Of a stretch of DNA of 64,000 nt, positions 8,517 through 17,658 are shown in pieces. Position 1 is the stretch's first letter. Each line of letters begins with the position of its first letter. Source of the stretch: Allobosea sp. Tri-44 (lineage in GTDB: Bacteria; Pseudomonadota; Alphaproteobacteria; Rhizobiales; Beijerinckiaceae). The notes under the pieces were generated by a model. It was not told the origin of the DNA, ran no database searches, and saw only the letters and a program-made list of their open reading frames with translations. Position numbers and translations under genes: made by a program. The stretch lies in assembly GCF_004123845.1 (NCBI RefSeq), contig NZ_NBDP01000018.1:1-64000 (forward strand), written 5' to 3'.

Positions 8517-9224
8517 ATGATATTCAGAACGAATTTGATCGAGCGTCTCAATCGGGAATGGAATTTCTTCGGGAAAGACGAAGGAAAGAACGATAAATTC
8601 GTCGACGGCAAGCGGAAGGAGACCGTTGTCCCATACAGGGACCGCGTGGGTGACTATTGGCTAAGCATACCGACTGCGCAGTACAATTCTCTAGTGGCCA
8701 AATACGCGAAAAGCTACGGCAAGCTCGACGGTTCGATCGACATTGCGTGGTCGGCCGCCTTCATTTCCTACTGCATGCAGGCTGCCGGAGCCGGCAAGCA
8801 ATTCCCCTATGACAGCGGCCATCAGAACTGGATGAAGCTATCGATCAAAAACCGCCTTGCCGACAAGCTGTCGGCGCCGTTGGTCGGGTATCGCGTCGAC
8901 GAGTTCCCGCTCGAAGTCGGCGACCTGATCGGCGCGCCGCGCGAAGAGTTCAAGAACCTGACCTATGACCAGATACCGACCGCCGGCTGGTTCAAGAGTC
9001 ATTCGGACGTGATCGTCGAAATCAACAAGCCCAAGAAGCGCGCCTATGTCATCGGCGGCAATGTCGGGCAGAGCGTTTCGAAGGTCGAGATCAAGATCGA
9101 CGCCGATGGTCGTCTCGCCGACACGCAGCGGAATTGGGTCGTCCACATCCGCAACAATATCAAGACCAGCGACGTGCCCGTGGCTCTGACGGCAGAGGCC
9201 AAGGCTGGCGCCATGGTCGGCTGA
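8517..9224 (+). CDS. DUF2272 domain protein
   Basis: A 235-residue protein that matches the DUF2272 pattern: WSAAFISYCMQAAGAGKQFPY, HSDVIVEINKPKKRAYVIGGNVGQSVS. The conserved Cys and His recall papain-like NlpC/P60 or CHAP-type folds, so a hydrolase activity is conceivable but unproven. There is no signal peptide. An ATG with GGGGAGG upstream (8504-8513) sets the start. Its first 200 bases are visibly AT-richer than the neighbours, with codons such as ATA, AAT and TTG, which hints at acquisition. It stands alone, divergent from uvrD. Confidence 0.83.
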   Translation: MIFRTNLIERLNREWNFFGKDEGKNDKFVDGKRKETVVPYRDRVGDYWLSIPTAQYNSLVAKYAKSYGKLDGSIDIAWSAAFISYCMQAAGAGKQFPYDSGHQNWMKLSIKNRLADKLSAPLVGYRVDEFPLEVGDLIGAPREEFKNLTYDQIPTAGWFKSHSDVIVEINKPKKRAYVIGGNVGQSVSKVEIKIDADGRLADTQRNWVVHIRNNIKTSDVPVALTAEAKAGAMVG

Positions 9225-9415
9225 TCCGTCCGAGTTTGCCGGATTGTCGCGTCGGGTCTTCCGAGACGGTTGCGGGACCGTTCTGCCACCATCATTCAAC
9301 ATCGCCATCGACGGTATGCCCGGGCGGCCGTCATCGGTGGCGGGTTCGCAATTGCGGCGCGCCGGCTTAGTCTGGGGCAGATGGGAAGGGCGGTTCGCGG
9401 ATCGGAAGGAAGGCC

Positions 9416-11056
9416 ATGGCCCAGGCATCGCACGCTCATCAGGTCACCAACCAGGTGCCGCCGCTGGCCGATTACGACGCCTATGCCGCCGATCCGGTGC
9501 TGAAGGCGGTGATCGCCGCCTTCGACGCCGGCTGGGCCGATGAGCGGCTGCACGAGGCGGGGCGGACGGTCGGGGCGGCCGAGACGATCGAGATGGCGCG
9601 GCTCGCCAACCGGCATGGGCCGGAATTGCGCAGCCATGACCGCTTCGGCAACCGGCTCGATGAGATCGAGTTCCACCCGGCCTGGCACGCGCTGATGACC
9701 CGCGCCATCGGCCAGGAGACGCATGCGCTCGCCTGGAACCGGCCGGGACCGGGGGCGCAGGTGGCGCGGGCCGCCCTGCAATATCTCTGGTATGGCTGCG
9801 AGAGCGGCATCTGCTGCCCGATCTCGATGACCTATTCGGCGATCCCGGTGCTGAAGCAGGACCGAGCGCGCTGGGCCGAATGGGGCGCGCTGATCTCCTC
9901 GAAGACTTACGACAAGCGCCAAGGGCCTGCCGCGGGCAAGCTAGGGGCGACCGTCGGCATGGCGATGACCGAGACGCAGGGCGGCTCGGACCTCAGGCAG
10001 ACCCAGACCATCGCCTATGACAATCGCGACGGCACCTATTCGCTGCATGGGCATAAATGGTTCTTCTCGGTGCCGCATTCCGACCTCTTCCTGACGCTGG
10101 CGCGCAATGAGGAGGGCATTTCCTGCTTCGTCGTGCCGGGCTGGCGGCCGGATGGTGAGCGCAATGGCATCGCGATCCAGCGCCTCAAGGACAAATGCGG
10201 CAACCGCTCGAACGCCTCCTCCGAGGTCGAGTTCAGGGGCGCGATCGGCCACATGCTCGGCGATCCCGGCAGGGGCCTGCGCACCGGCCTGTCGATGAAC
10301 CACAATACGCGGCTCGATATCGCTGCGGCCTCGGCCGGGCTGATGCGGCAGGCGGTGATGCTCGCCGGCCATCATGCACAGCATCGCACCGCTTTCCAGC
10401 GCCAGCTGATCGATCAGCCGATCATGCAGAACGTCCTCGCGGATCTTGCCATCGAGGCGGAAGCCGCGGCCTGGCTCGCCTTCCGGCTCTTCGCCGCCGT
10501 CGACCGACAAGAGCAGTCGGAGAGCGAGAAGCTTCTGGCCCGGATCGGCGCGCCGCTGGCGAAATACTGGGTGGCCAAGCGCACGCCCGCCGTCGTGGTC
10601 GAGGCGCTGGAATGCCATGGCGGCAACGGCTTCATCGAGGAGAATCCGATGGCGCGGCACTATCGCGAGGCGCCGCTCAACTCGGTCTGGGAAGGTTCGG
10701 GCAACGTCATCTGCCTCGACGTGTTGCGCTCGCTCGAACGCGAGCCGGGTTCGCTGCAGGCGCTGCGCGCCGAGTTCCATGCGGTTTCAGGGCAGGACCG
10801 GCGCTATGACGCGGCGGTGCAGGCGCTGGACAACGACCTGCACGAGCTCATCCGTCATGAAGGCCAGGCACGCCTGCTGACCGAGCGGCTGGCGCTGATG
10901 CTGCAGGGCGCACTGCTGATCCGCCACGCGCCGCATGCGGTTGCCGACGCCTTTGTCGCGACGCGGCTCGGCGGGCATTGGTCGGGCCACTTCGGCGACC
11001 TGCCGCTGGCGGTCGATGCCGCGACGCTGGCGAGAAGGGCCGTGCCTGAGGTTTGA
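9416..11056 (+). CDS. Acyl-CoA dehydrogenase, AidB-like
   Basis: FAD-dependent acyl-CoA dehydrogenase family protein of 546 residues. The AidB subgroup is indicated by HQVTNQVPPLADYDAY at the N-terminus, the tight MTETQGGSDLRQTQT motif and the long C-terminal helical domain. AidB belongs to the adaptive response to alkylating agents in E. coli, though the catalytic role is unclear; many alphaproteobacteria carry AidB homologues without an ada regulon. The flavin region KWFFSVPHSD and the end motif ECHGGNGFIEENPMARHYREAPLNSVWEGSGNV are intact. The gene stands alone here with no ada or alkB nearby. Confidence 0.9.
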   Translation: MAQASHAHQVTNQVPPLADYDAYAADPVLKAVIAAFDAGWADERLHEAGRTVGAAETIEMARLANRHGPELRSHDRFGNRLDEIEFHPAWHALMTRAIGQETHALAWNRPGPGAQVARAALQYLWYGCESGICCPISMTYSAIPVLKQDRARWAEWGALISSKTYDKRQGPAAGKLGATVGMAMTETQGGSDLRQTQTIAYDNRDGTYSLHGHKWFFSVPHSDLFLTLARNEEGISCFVVPGWRPDGERNGIAIQRLKDKCGNRSNASSEVEFRGAIGHMLGDPGRGLRTGLSMNHNTRLDIAAASAGLMRQAVMLAGHHAQHRTAFQRQLIDQPIMQNVLADLAIEAEAAAWLAFRLFAAVDRQEQSESEKLLARIGAPLAKYWVAKRTPAVVVEALECHGGNGFIEENPMARHYREAPLNSVWEGSGNVICLDVLRSLEREPGSLQALRAEFHAVSGQDRRYDAAVQALDNDLHELIRHEGQARLLTERLALMLQGALLIRHAPHAVADAFVATRLGGHWSGHFGDLPLAVDAATLARRAVPEV

Positions 11057-11077
11057 GGCTCGGACAGCGCGGGGGAA

Positions 11078-11215
11078 CCCTCTCCTGGAAGGAGAGGGCA
11101 GGGTGAGGTGTAGGCCCTGTGACCAGTTCCGCGAGCGCCGACTGCGCGGTCGGGTTCAGGCCAACATTTCCAGTCCGAACACCTCACCCCTGCCCCTCTC
11201 CTTCCAGGAGAGGGG
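11078..11215. repeat. Large inverted repeat between convergent genes
   Basis: The left half (CCCTCTCCTGGAAGGAGAGGG, then CAGGGTGAGGTG) is repeated in inverted order on the right (CACCTCACCCCTGCCCCTCTCCTTCC). Each half is itself a palindrome of the family seen at 124-155. Located between the ends of the AidB-like and msrB genes, it would form a 138-base hairpin and probably ends transcription from both sides. Confidence 0.8.
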
Positions 11216-11249
11216 TTCCACGCGCTTCACTTCCTCTGAACGAGCGCGC

Positions 11250-11690
11250 TCAACCCGCTTCCGCCTCGAAATCCATCGCGACGCCGTTGATGCAGTACCG
11301 CAGGCCGGAGGGCGGTGGGCCGTCGGGGAAGACGTGGCCGAGATGGCCGCCGCAATTGGCGCAGTGGACCTCGACCCGGCGCATGCCGAAGCTGCCGTCC
11401 TCGCTCTCCTCGACTGCGCCCTCGAGCGGCTGGTCGAAGCTCGGCCAGCCGGTGCCGCTCTCGAATTTCTTGTGCGACCTGAACAGCTTCTGGCCGCAGC
11501 CGGCGCAGGAGAAGGTGCCAGCGCGCTTCTCGAAATTCAGCGCGCAGGAGCCGGCCCGCTCGGTGCCGTGGCCGCGCAGGACGCGGTACTGCTCCGCCGT
11601 CAGCTTCTCGCGCCACTCGGCATCGCTGAGCTGGAAGGGGAAGTCGCGCTCCGGCTTTTCGGTTTTGGCAAACAGATCCATCAGGCCCAT
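11250..11690 (-). CDS. msrB: Peptide-methionine (R)-S-oxide reductase
   Basis: Reduces the R-epimer of methionine sulfoxide in oxidised proteins. At 146 residues it is of normal length. Two CxxC pairs that hold the structural zinc are visible (CAGC at about 72-75 and CANC near 119-122) and the catalytic Cys is in LRYCINGVAMDF. GTGWPSF and GGHLGHVFPDGP are family signatures. ATG 11690 has GGAGCCTCGC upstream. No signal peptide, so it acts in the cytosol. Confidence 0.96.
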   Translation of the reverse strand: MGLMDLFAKTEKPERDFPFQLSDAEWREKLTAEQYRVLRGHGTERAGSCALNFEKRAGTFSCAGCGQKLFRSHKKFESGTGWPSFDQPLEGAVEESEDGSFGMRRVEVHCANCGGHLGHVFPDGPPPSGLRYCINGVAMDFEAEAG

Positions 11691-11897
11691 GCGAGGCTCC
11701 TTTGCGCTGTCTTGTCGGGATTGTCGCGCAGGATATGGGGATTTGTCTTCCTGATTTCATCCTCACGCAACGCGGCCTGTTTCACGTTTGCGTTCGGCAG
11801 CGACCAGTCTCTTCTCGGCCCGCCTGCCGCGTCACCCAACCGTCACGCGACTCCTCTAGTCGGCTCGCCATCGCAACGGGCGCAGACGAGGGGCCTC

Positions 11898-13148
11898 GTG
11901 ACGCAGACGATCCGCGCGGTAAAGCGCACGACCAATCTCGGCCTGACCACCGCTGTTCATCGCAGCAAGCCTCTTTCGCGTGCCGGCCTGCTCGAACGGA
12001 TGTTCACGCTCGCCTTCTCCGGCCTGGTCTATCCGCAGATCTGGGAAGACCCGGTCGTGGACATGGAGGCGCTGGCGCTGCAGCCCGACGACCATCTCGT
12101 CGCGATCGCTTCCGGCTCCTGCAACATCCTCTCCTATCTCACCGCCGATCCGGCGAAGATCAGTGCGATCGACCTCAACGGCGCCCATATCGCGCTCGGG
12201 CATCTCAAGCTCGCAGCGCTGGCCGAGATCGACGATCACGCGATTTTCCGCCGCTTCTTCGGGCAGGCGCAATCGAAGGCCAATGTCGAGACCTATGACC
12301 AACTGATCGCGCCGCGGCTCGACGCGGTCAGCCGGGCTTATTGGGAGGGGCGCAACCTCGTCGGCCGACGCCGGATCGAACTTTTCGCCCGCAATTTCTA
12401 TCGCTATGGCCTGCTCGGCCGCTTCATCGGCACAGGGCATTTCCTCGCCCGACGGCTCGGCTGCGATCCCAAGGTGATGCTGCAGGCAAAGACGATGGAG
12501 GAGCAGCGGGCACTGTTCGAGCGGCATCTGGCGCCGGTCTTCGACAAGAAGCTGGTGCGCTGGCTGGTGCGCCAGCCGGCCTCGCTCTACGGGCTCGGCA
12601 TCCCGCCGGCGCAGTACAAGGCGCTCGCCGCTGATGGCGATGCCGGCATCCGCGGGGTCCTGCGCCACCGGCTGGAGCGGCTCGCCTGCGGCTTCGACCT
12701 CAAGACCAATTATTTCGCCTGGCAGGCCTTCGGGCGCAGCTACGGGCCGGAGCCGGATGCGGCGGTACCGCCCTATCTGGAGAGTGCCAATTTCGAGACG
12801 GTGAAGGCCCGCGCCGGTCGCGTTGCCTATCATCAGAGCGCGATCACCGCCTTCCTCGAACAGCAGCCGGCCGAGAGCTGCAACGGCTTCGTGCTGCTCG
12901 ATGCGCAGGATTGGATGAACGATTCCGAGCTTACGGCTTTGTGGACGCAGATCACCCGCAGCGCTGCGCCGGGCGCACGGGTGATCTTCCGCACCGCCGC
13001 CGATGAGCGGCTACTGCCCGGCCGGGTGCCGGAGGCGATCCTGTCGCAATGGCACTATGACGAGGCGCGCAGCCGCGAACTCGGTGCCCGCGACCGCTCC
13101 TCTATCTACGGCGCCTTCCATCTCTATCTCCGCAGGACGGCCGCGTGA
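11898..13148 (+). CDS. btaA: BtaA-like S-adenosylmethionine:diacylglycerol 3-amino-3-carboxypropyltransferase (DUF3419)
   Basis: First enzyme of betaine lipid (DGTS) synthesis: moves the 3-amino-3-carboxypropyl group of SAM to diacylglycerol. The DUF3419 pattern is clear: YPQIWEDPVVDMEAL, IASGSCNILSYLTADPAKISAIDLN (SAM binding), and later DAQDWM with the C-terminal Rossmann part. The frame extends upstream to 10935 but the GTG at 11898, with GAGGGGCC before it, gives a 416-residue protein of normal length. The next gene overlaps by 4 bases and encodes the methyltransferase partner, which strengthens the assignment. Such lipids typically replace phospholipids under phosphate limitation in rhizobia. 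Confidence 0.92.
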   Translation: MTQTIRAVKRTTNLGLTTAVHRSKPLSRAGLLERMFTLAFSGLVYPQIWEDPVVDMEALALQPDDHLVAIASGSCNILSYLTADPAKISAIDLNGAHIALGHLKLAALAEIDDHAIFRRFFGQAQSKANVETYDQLIAPRLDAVSRAYWEGRNLVGRRRIELFARNFYRYGLLGRFIGTGHFLARRLGCDPKVMLQAKTMEEQRALFERHLAPVFDKKLVRWLVRQPASLYGLGIPPAQYKALAADGDAGIRGVLRHRLERLACGFDLKTNYFAWQAFGRSYGPEPDAAVPPYLESANFETVKARAGRVAYHQSAITAFLEQQPAESCNGFVLLDAQDWMNDSELTALWTQITRSAAPGARVIFRTAADERLLPGRVPEAILSQWHYDEARSRELGARDRSSIYGAFHLYLRRTAA

Positions 13149-13810
13149 GCGCGGTCGAGGGCAGGCAGGATGCCGCCGGTCTGATGGACCGGATGTACCG
13201 CTTCCAGCGGCACATCTACGACGCGACCCGGAAGTTCTATTTGCTCGGCCGCGACGGGCTGATCGCCGGGTTGAAGCCGCCGCTGGGCGGGGCCGTGCTG
13301 GAGATCGGCTGTGGCACCGGGCGCAACCTGATCAAGATCGCCCAGCGCTACCCCCATACGCTCTGTTACGGGCTCGACGTCTCTGAGGAGATGTTGCGCA
13401 CGGCGCGTGAGCAGGTGGCGAAGGCCGGGCTGTCCGAGCGCATCGTACTGGCACAGGCCGACGCGACGAGTTTCGACCCGCAGGCGCTGTTCGGCCGCGC
13501 CGGCTTCGAACGGGTGGTGATCTCCTATGCGCTCTCGATGATCCCGCCCTGGCGCGAGGCGCTCGCCGAGGCGCTGCGCGTCGTCGCGCCGGGCGGCTCG
13601 CTGCACATCGTCGATTTCGGCGATCAGGCGCATCTGCCCGGCCCGTTCAAGGCGGTGCTCAACCGCTGGCTGGCGCTGTTCCACGTCACACCGCGCAAGG
13701 ATTTCGATGCGGTCTTGACCGAGCTCTGCGCCGAGGCCGGCGTCATCGGCGGCACCACGCGGTTGTTTGGCGGATATAGCGTGCAGGCCGTGGCGATCAG
13801 GCCGGCTTGA
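13145..13810 (+). CDS. btaB: BtaB-like S-adenosylmethionine-dependent N-methyltransferase
   Basis: Adds three methyl groups to diacylglycerylhomoserine to give the betaine lipid DGTS. The 221-residue protein has the class I motif LEIGCGTGRNLIKIA (about residues 49-63), LDVSEEML and a late motif GGSLHIVDFGDQAHLPG. The GTG start overlaps the btaA stop by 4 bases, so both are one transcription and translation unit. No Pho box was positively identified upstream, though phosphate control would be expected. Membrane association is presumed because its substrate is a lipid. Confidence 0.92.
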   Translation: MSAVEGRQDAAGLMDRMYRFQRHIYDATRKFYLLGRDGLIAGLKPPLGGAVLEIGCGTGRNLIKIAQRYPHTLCYGLDVSEEMLRTAREQVAKAGLSERIVLAQADATSFDPQALFGRAGFERVVISYALSMIPPWREALAEALRVVAPGGSLHIVDFGDQAHLPGPFKAVLNRWLALFHVTPRKDFDAVLTELCAEAGVIGGTTRLFGGYSVQAVAIRPA

Positions 13811-13856
13811 GCGCCGGGGCTGGACGCCGGCGCTGCCGCGCTGCTACGCCAGCAGG

Positions 13857-14657
13857 ATGAGCGAGACCGCCGACCGTGACGAGAGCAGCGACGGACCTCC
13901 TTCGTTGCGCGATCGGCTTCGGCAGCTCTATCACGGGTGGACCCCGGCGGCGCTGCGCTTCCAGGTCGCGACGCTGATCGTCGACCTCCTGATCATCGGC
14001 TTCTTCATCGCAACGCCGCTGCTGCGCGATCGGCCGGAATTCCTCTGGCTCGACTATGCGGTCGCTGCAATCGTCGCCGCCGAGATCGCCGCGCGCTTCC
14101 TCGCTTCTTCGAACATGCTGCGGCTGCTGCGGCAGCCCACCATGCTGCTCGACCTCTTCATCCTGGCGACGCTGCTGGCGCCGCAATGGCTGGAGAATTT
14201 CGGCTTCCTGCGAATCCTGAGGCTCTGGTCGCTGTCGCAGCGCGGGTTGATCTGGGCGCAGCTGCGGCAGACGCGTTTCCGCGACTGGGAGGACGTCGCC
14301 AAGGCTCTGGTCAACCTCGCGACCTTCCTCTTCGTCGTCAGCGGCTTCGTCTACACCTTCTTCTTCATGAGCCGGCCCGGGCTCGAGGGCTATGTCGAGG
14401 CCCTCTATTTCACCGTCGCGACGGTGACGACGACCGGTTTCGGCGACATCACCCTGCCTGGGATCGCCGGCAAGCTGACCTCGATCGTGGTGATGATCAT
14501 CGGCATCTCGCTGTTCGTGCGGCTGGCGCAGGCTGTCTTCCGGCCGCACAAGGTGACCTTCCCCTGTCCGGAATGTGCCCTGCAGCGCCACGAGCCCGAT
14601 GCCGTGCACTGCAAGGCCTGCGGCCACCTCTTGAAGATACCGGACGACGACGAATAA
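13857..14657 (+). CDS. Ion channel protein with C-terminal zinc ribbon
   Basis: A 266-residue membrane protein. Hydrophobic segments at about 33-55, 65-83, 99-118, 156-178 and 206-226 and a pore loop VATVTTTGFGDITLPG (filter TTGFGD, Gly194-Asp197) mark a potassium-channel-type pore. The selectivity filter is GFGD rather than GYGD. The cytosolic C-terminus carries four Cys (CPEC at about 237-240 and CKAC about 253-256), a small zinc ribbon. ATG 13857 was chosen over upstream codons because a ribosome-site-like AGCAGG precedes it. The S4 segment is poor in regular arginines, so voltage gating is doubtful. Confidence 0.86.
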   Translation: MSETADRDESSDGPPSLRDRLRQLYHGWTPAALRFQVATLIVDLLIIGFFIATPLLRDRPEFLWLDYAVAAIVAAEIAARFLASSNMLRLLRQPTMLLDLFILATLLAPQWLENFGFLRILRLWSLSQRGLIWAQLRQTRFRDWEDVAKALVNLATFLFVVSGFVYTFFFMSRPGLEGYVEALYFTVATVTTTGFGDITLPGIAGKLTSIVVMIIGISLFVRLAQAVFRPHKVTFPCPECALQRHEPDAVHCKACGHLLKIPDDDE

Positions 14658-14780
14658 GCGGCCGGCGTTGGTTCGGCAGCCTCGATGCCCGGCGGAAGAG
14701 GGGTGCTGACACGAGCGAACCACCTCGACGCCTAGAGGGATGTTCGGCCTTCCCGTCAGATTGGGAGCTATAGAGCAGCG

Positions 14781-15404
14781 ATGGCGCCGGTTAAGGTCGA
14801 TCCTGAAAAGGTGCGAGAATTCGAGGATGCCTCAAGTTTCTACGCGTGGCTTGGCGAGCACCATGCCCATGCGGACGAAGTCTGGATCAAGATCCACAAG
14901 CTCTCGTCGGGCTTGCCGTCGATCACGCCCAAGGAAGCGATCGACGTCGTGCTCTGCTGGGGCTGGATCGATGGCGTCAAGAAGGGGCTCGACGAGCGGA
15001 GCTATCTGCAACGCTACACGCCGAGGACCACCAAGAGCATCTGGAGCCAGATCAATGTCGACAATGTCGCCCGTCTGATCACAGAAGGGCGAATGACCGC
15101 TCATGGCCTGGAACAAGCCGATGCAGCCAAGGCCGACGGCCGATGGGCCCGCGCCTATGGCGCCGGCCGGAACATGAAGATCCCTGACGATTTTCAAGCT
15201 GCGATCGATGCCGAGCCCTTGGCGAAGGCGATGCTCGCCAGGCTGAGCGAACAGAACCGCTTTGCGCTCGCCTTCCGCGTCCACAATCTCAAGACGGAAG
15301 CCGCCAGACAGAGAAAGATCGCGGCCTTCGTCGAGATGCTGAAGCGCGGCGAGACAATCTATCCGCAGCGCCAGGTCCCGGGTGGGACTGCAAATCCGGC
15401 CTAG
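14781..15404 (+). CDS. YdeI/OmpD-associated family protein
   Basis: A 207-residue soluble protein with the YdeI pattern: SFYAWLGEHHAHADEVWIKIHK, ITPKEAIDVVLCWGWIDGVKKGLDE, YTPRTTKSIWS and a C-terminal LKTEAARQRKIAAFVEMLKRGE. Members have been linked to bacteriocin or antimicrobial peptide resistance in enterics, but the biochemical function is unknown. The ribosome site is weak. Its stop overlaps the stop of the next, opposed gene by four bases (CTAG), so the two transcripts converge head-on. Confidence 0.85.
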   Translation: MAPVKVDPEKVREFEDASSFYAWLGEHHAHADEVWIKIHKLSSGLPSITPKEAIDVVLCWGWIDGVKKGLDERSYLQRYTPRTTKSIWSQINVDNVARLITEGRMTAHGLEQADAAKADGRWARAYGAGRNMKIPDDFQAAIDAEPLAKAMLARLSEQNRFALAFRVHNLKTEAARQRKIAAFVEMLKRGETIYPQRQVPGGTANPA

Positions 15405-15961
15405 TGCCGCGTCTCGGTCTCGCGTTCGGCCTCCGGCGCGCCGAGCGTGATCGCGCTCTTCTCCGGCATGCCGATCATCCGGCCGACCGTGGCCGGGCGG
15501 GGCATCTGCGCATGCGCCGCCTTCATGATCGCGAGATTGGCGAGGATGTCGGCGGGGAAGGGCGTGACCTTGCGGTTGGTCATGTCGACATGCAGGGAGA
15601 GGTTCTCGGAGGTCGCGGCGAGCCAGCCTTCGCTGGCATGGCGCATTTCGAGATAGTAGTGCAGGCGCTTGTCATCGAAGGCGATGAGTTGCGCGGTGAC
15701 GCGAACCATGTCGCCTTCCGTCAATTCGCGCTTGTAGAGCACATGGCATTCGGCGGCGAAGAACGAGGCCTTTCGGGCCTCGATATAGTCCTGGTTGAGG
15801 CCGACCAGCGCAAAGACCTCGTCGACCGCACGGTCGAACAGGACATGGTAATAGGCCATGTTGAGATGGCCGTTATAGTCGATCCATTGCGGCTCGACCC
15901 GCATCGGGGACGAGACGAAGGGAGCGAAGAACAGGGCGGTCGTGCGAATTTCGTTCGGCAT
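15401..15961 (-). CDS. Thioesterase-family protein (hotdog fold)
   Basis: A 186-residue hotdog-fold acyl-CoA thioesterase-like protein. The motif WIDYNGHLNMAYYHVLFDRAVDE contains the Asp and His region of 4-hydroxybenzoyl-CoA thioesterase-type enzymes, followed by KRELTEGDMVRVTAQLIAFDDKRLHYYLEMRH. The frame is open to 16054 but ATG 15961 has GGAGGCGCC upstream. The natural acyl-CoA is not evident; carnitine or short-chain acyl derivatives are possible in this subgroup. It converges on the YdeI-like gene with overlapping stop codons. Confidence 0.87.
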   Translation of the reverse strand: MPNEIRTTALFFAPFVSSPMRVEPQWIDYNGHLNMAYYHVLFDRAVDEVFALVGLNQDYIEARKASFFAAECHVLYKRELTEGDMVRVTAQLIAFDDKRLHYYLEMRHASEGWLAATSENLSLHVDMTNRKVTPFPADILANLAIMKAAHAQMPRPATVGRMIGMPEKSAITLGAPEAERETETRH

Positions 15962-16106
15962 CGGCGCCTCCTTTCGTCCTTTGTCTCGTCGATGCGTGGG
16001 CGGCTCTGCGCCGCAGGCTCTTGCCGGCGCGGAAACGGCGCGTGAAAACAACACAAGCCGCTACTCCAGGGCCGAACCATTCCAGACTAGGCGAAGTTCT
16101 CCAGCC

Positions 16107-17552
16107 ATGACAATGCCTTCAACCGTTTCAGTGCCTCAGCCCACCTCTGCTCGTACTGCAGAGCTGCCGCCGTCGTCGCAGGCCATCGCTGCATTGACGC
16201 AGGAACTCGCGGCGCTGTTCGGCAACCGGCTCGTCACCAGCCTCGCGGTCCGGCAGCAGCATGGCCATACGCTGACCTGGATCCCGAACCAGCCACCGGA
16301 TGCAGTCGTCTATCCCGAGAGCACCGAAGAGGTGGCCTCGATTGTGAAACTCTGCGCCGGATACGGGGTTCCCGTCATCGCTTTCGGCACGGGAACGTCG
16401 CTTGAGGGGCATGTCAACGCGCCCTTCGGCGGCGTGTGCATCGACATGTCGCAGATGAAGCGCGTGCTTGCCGTCCATGCCGAGGACCTCGACTGCACGG
16501 TCGAGGCCGGCGTCACCCGCAAGGAGCTGAACGAGCATCTGCGCGACCAGGGCCTGTTCTTCCCGATCGATCCCGGTGCGGATGCCTCGATCGGCGGCAT
16601 GGCGGCGACGCGCGCCTCTGGCACCAATGCCGTTCGCTACGGCACGATGAAGGACAATGTCATCGCGCTGACCGCGGTGATGGCCGATGGCGCGATCGTC
16701 AAGACTGCGAGCCGGGCGCGCAAATCCTCGGCCGGCTACGATCTCACCCGCCTTCTCGTCGGTTCGGAAGGCACGCTCGGCATCATTACCGAGGTGACGC
16801 TGAAGCTGCACGGCATTCCCGAGGCGGTCTCGGCCGGCGTCTGCTCCTTCCCCTCGGTGAAGGCGGCCTGCGATACGACGATCATGACGATCCAGTCCGG
16901 CCTGCCGATAGCGCGGATCGAGCTGGTCGACGATGTGATGATGCGCGGCGTCAACCTGCACTCCAAGCTCGGCCTGCCGGAGACGACGATGCTGTTCGTC
17001 GAGTTCCACGGCTCGGAAGAGGGCGTGAATGAACAGGCCGAGCGCTTCGGCGAGATTGCAGCGGAGTTCGGCGGCGGCGCGTTCGACTGGGCGACCAGGC
17101 CGGAGGATCGCTCGAAGCTGTGGCAGGCCCGGCACGACGCCTATTGGGCGGCGCGGGCGCTGCGCCCCGGGGCGGAATCGGTCGCGACCGATGTCTGCGT
17201 GCCGATCTCGCGGCTGGCGGAGTGCGTCGACGAGACCAAGCGCGACATCGAGGCGTCGGGGCTGATCGCGCCGATCGTCGGCCATGTCGGCGACGGCAAT
17301 TTCCATACCCAGCCGCTGGTCGACCTCGCCGATCCCGACGAGATCGCGCGCTGCGAGGCCTTCATCGACCGGCTGGTCAAGCGGGCGCTCGCCATGGGCG
17401 GGACCTGCACTGGTGAGCACGGCGTCGGCCAGAAGAAGATGAAGTATCTCGAGATCGAGCATAGCCCGGCGGCGCTCGCGGTGATGCGGCTGATCAAGCG
17501 CTCGCTCGACCCGCAGAACATCCTCAATCCCGGCAAGATCATCGCCTTGTGA
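16107..17552 (+). CDS. D-lactate dehydrogenase-type FAD-linked oxidase
   Basis: FAD-dependent 2-hydroxyacid dehydrogenase of 481 residues. The N-terminal PP-FAD domain has GTGTSLEGHVNAPFGG and GADASIGGMAATRASG; the C-terminal domain contains GHVGDGNFHT (substrate His) and GTCTGEHGVGQKKMKYL. These match bacterial and mitochondrial D-lactate dehydrogenase (LDHD/DLD) more closely than GlcD. It would donate electrons to the quinone pool or cytochrome c. ATG 16107 starts just before the conserved part; the upstream extension overlaps the opposing thioesterase gene and was rejected. Confidence 0.9.
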   Translation: MTMPSTVSVPQPTSARTAELPPSSQAIAALTQELAALFGNRLVTSLAVRQQHGHTLTWIPNQPPDAVVYPESTEEVASIVKLCAGYGVPVIAFGTGTSLEGHVNAPFGGVCIDMSQMKRVLAVHAEDLDCTVEAGVTRKELNEHLRDQGLFFPIDPGADASIGGMAATRASGTNAVRYGTMKDNVIALTAVMADGAIVKTASRARKSSAGYDLTRLLVGSEGTLGIITEVTLKLHGIPEAVSAGVCSFPSVKAACDTTIMTIQSGLPIARIELVDDVMMRGVNLHSKLGLPETTMLFVEFHGSEEGVNEQAERFGEIAAEFGGGAFDWATRPEDRSKLWQARHDAYWAARALRPGAESVATDVCVPISRLAECVDETKRDIEASGLIAPIVGHVGDGNFHTQPLVDLADPDEIARCEAFIDRLVKRALAMGGTCTGEHGVGQKKMKYLEIEHSPAALAVMRLIKRSLDPQNILNPGKIIAL

Positions 17553-17658
17553 CATCCAGCCGCGCTCTCAGGCGGTATGACCCACAAGAATGTCGTGATC
17601 CTGCCGCGACTTGCGTGCATGATTATGCGGTCGACATTTCGAGGATTGATGCAAGAGC

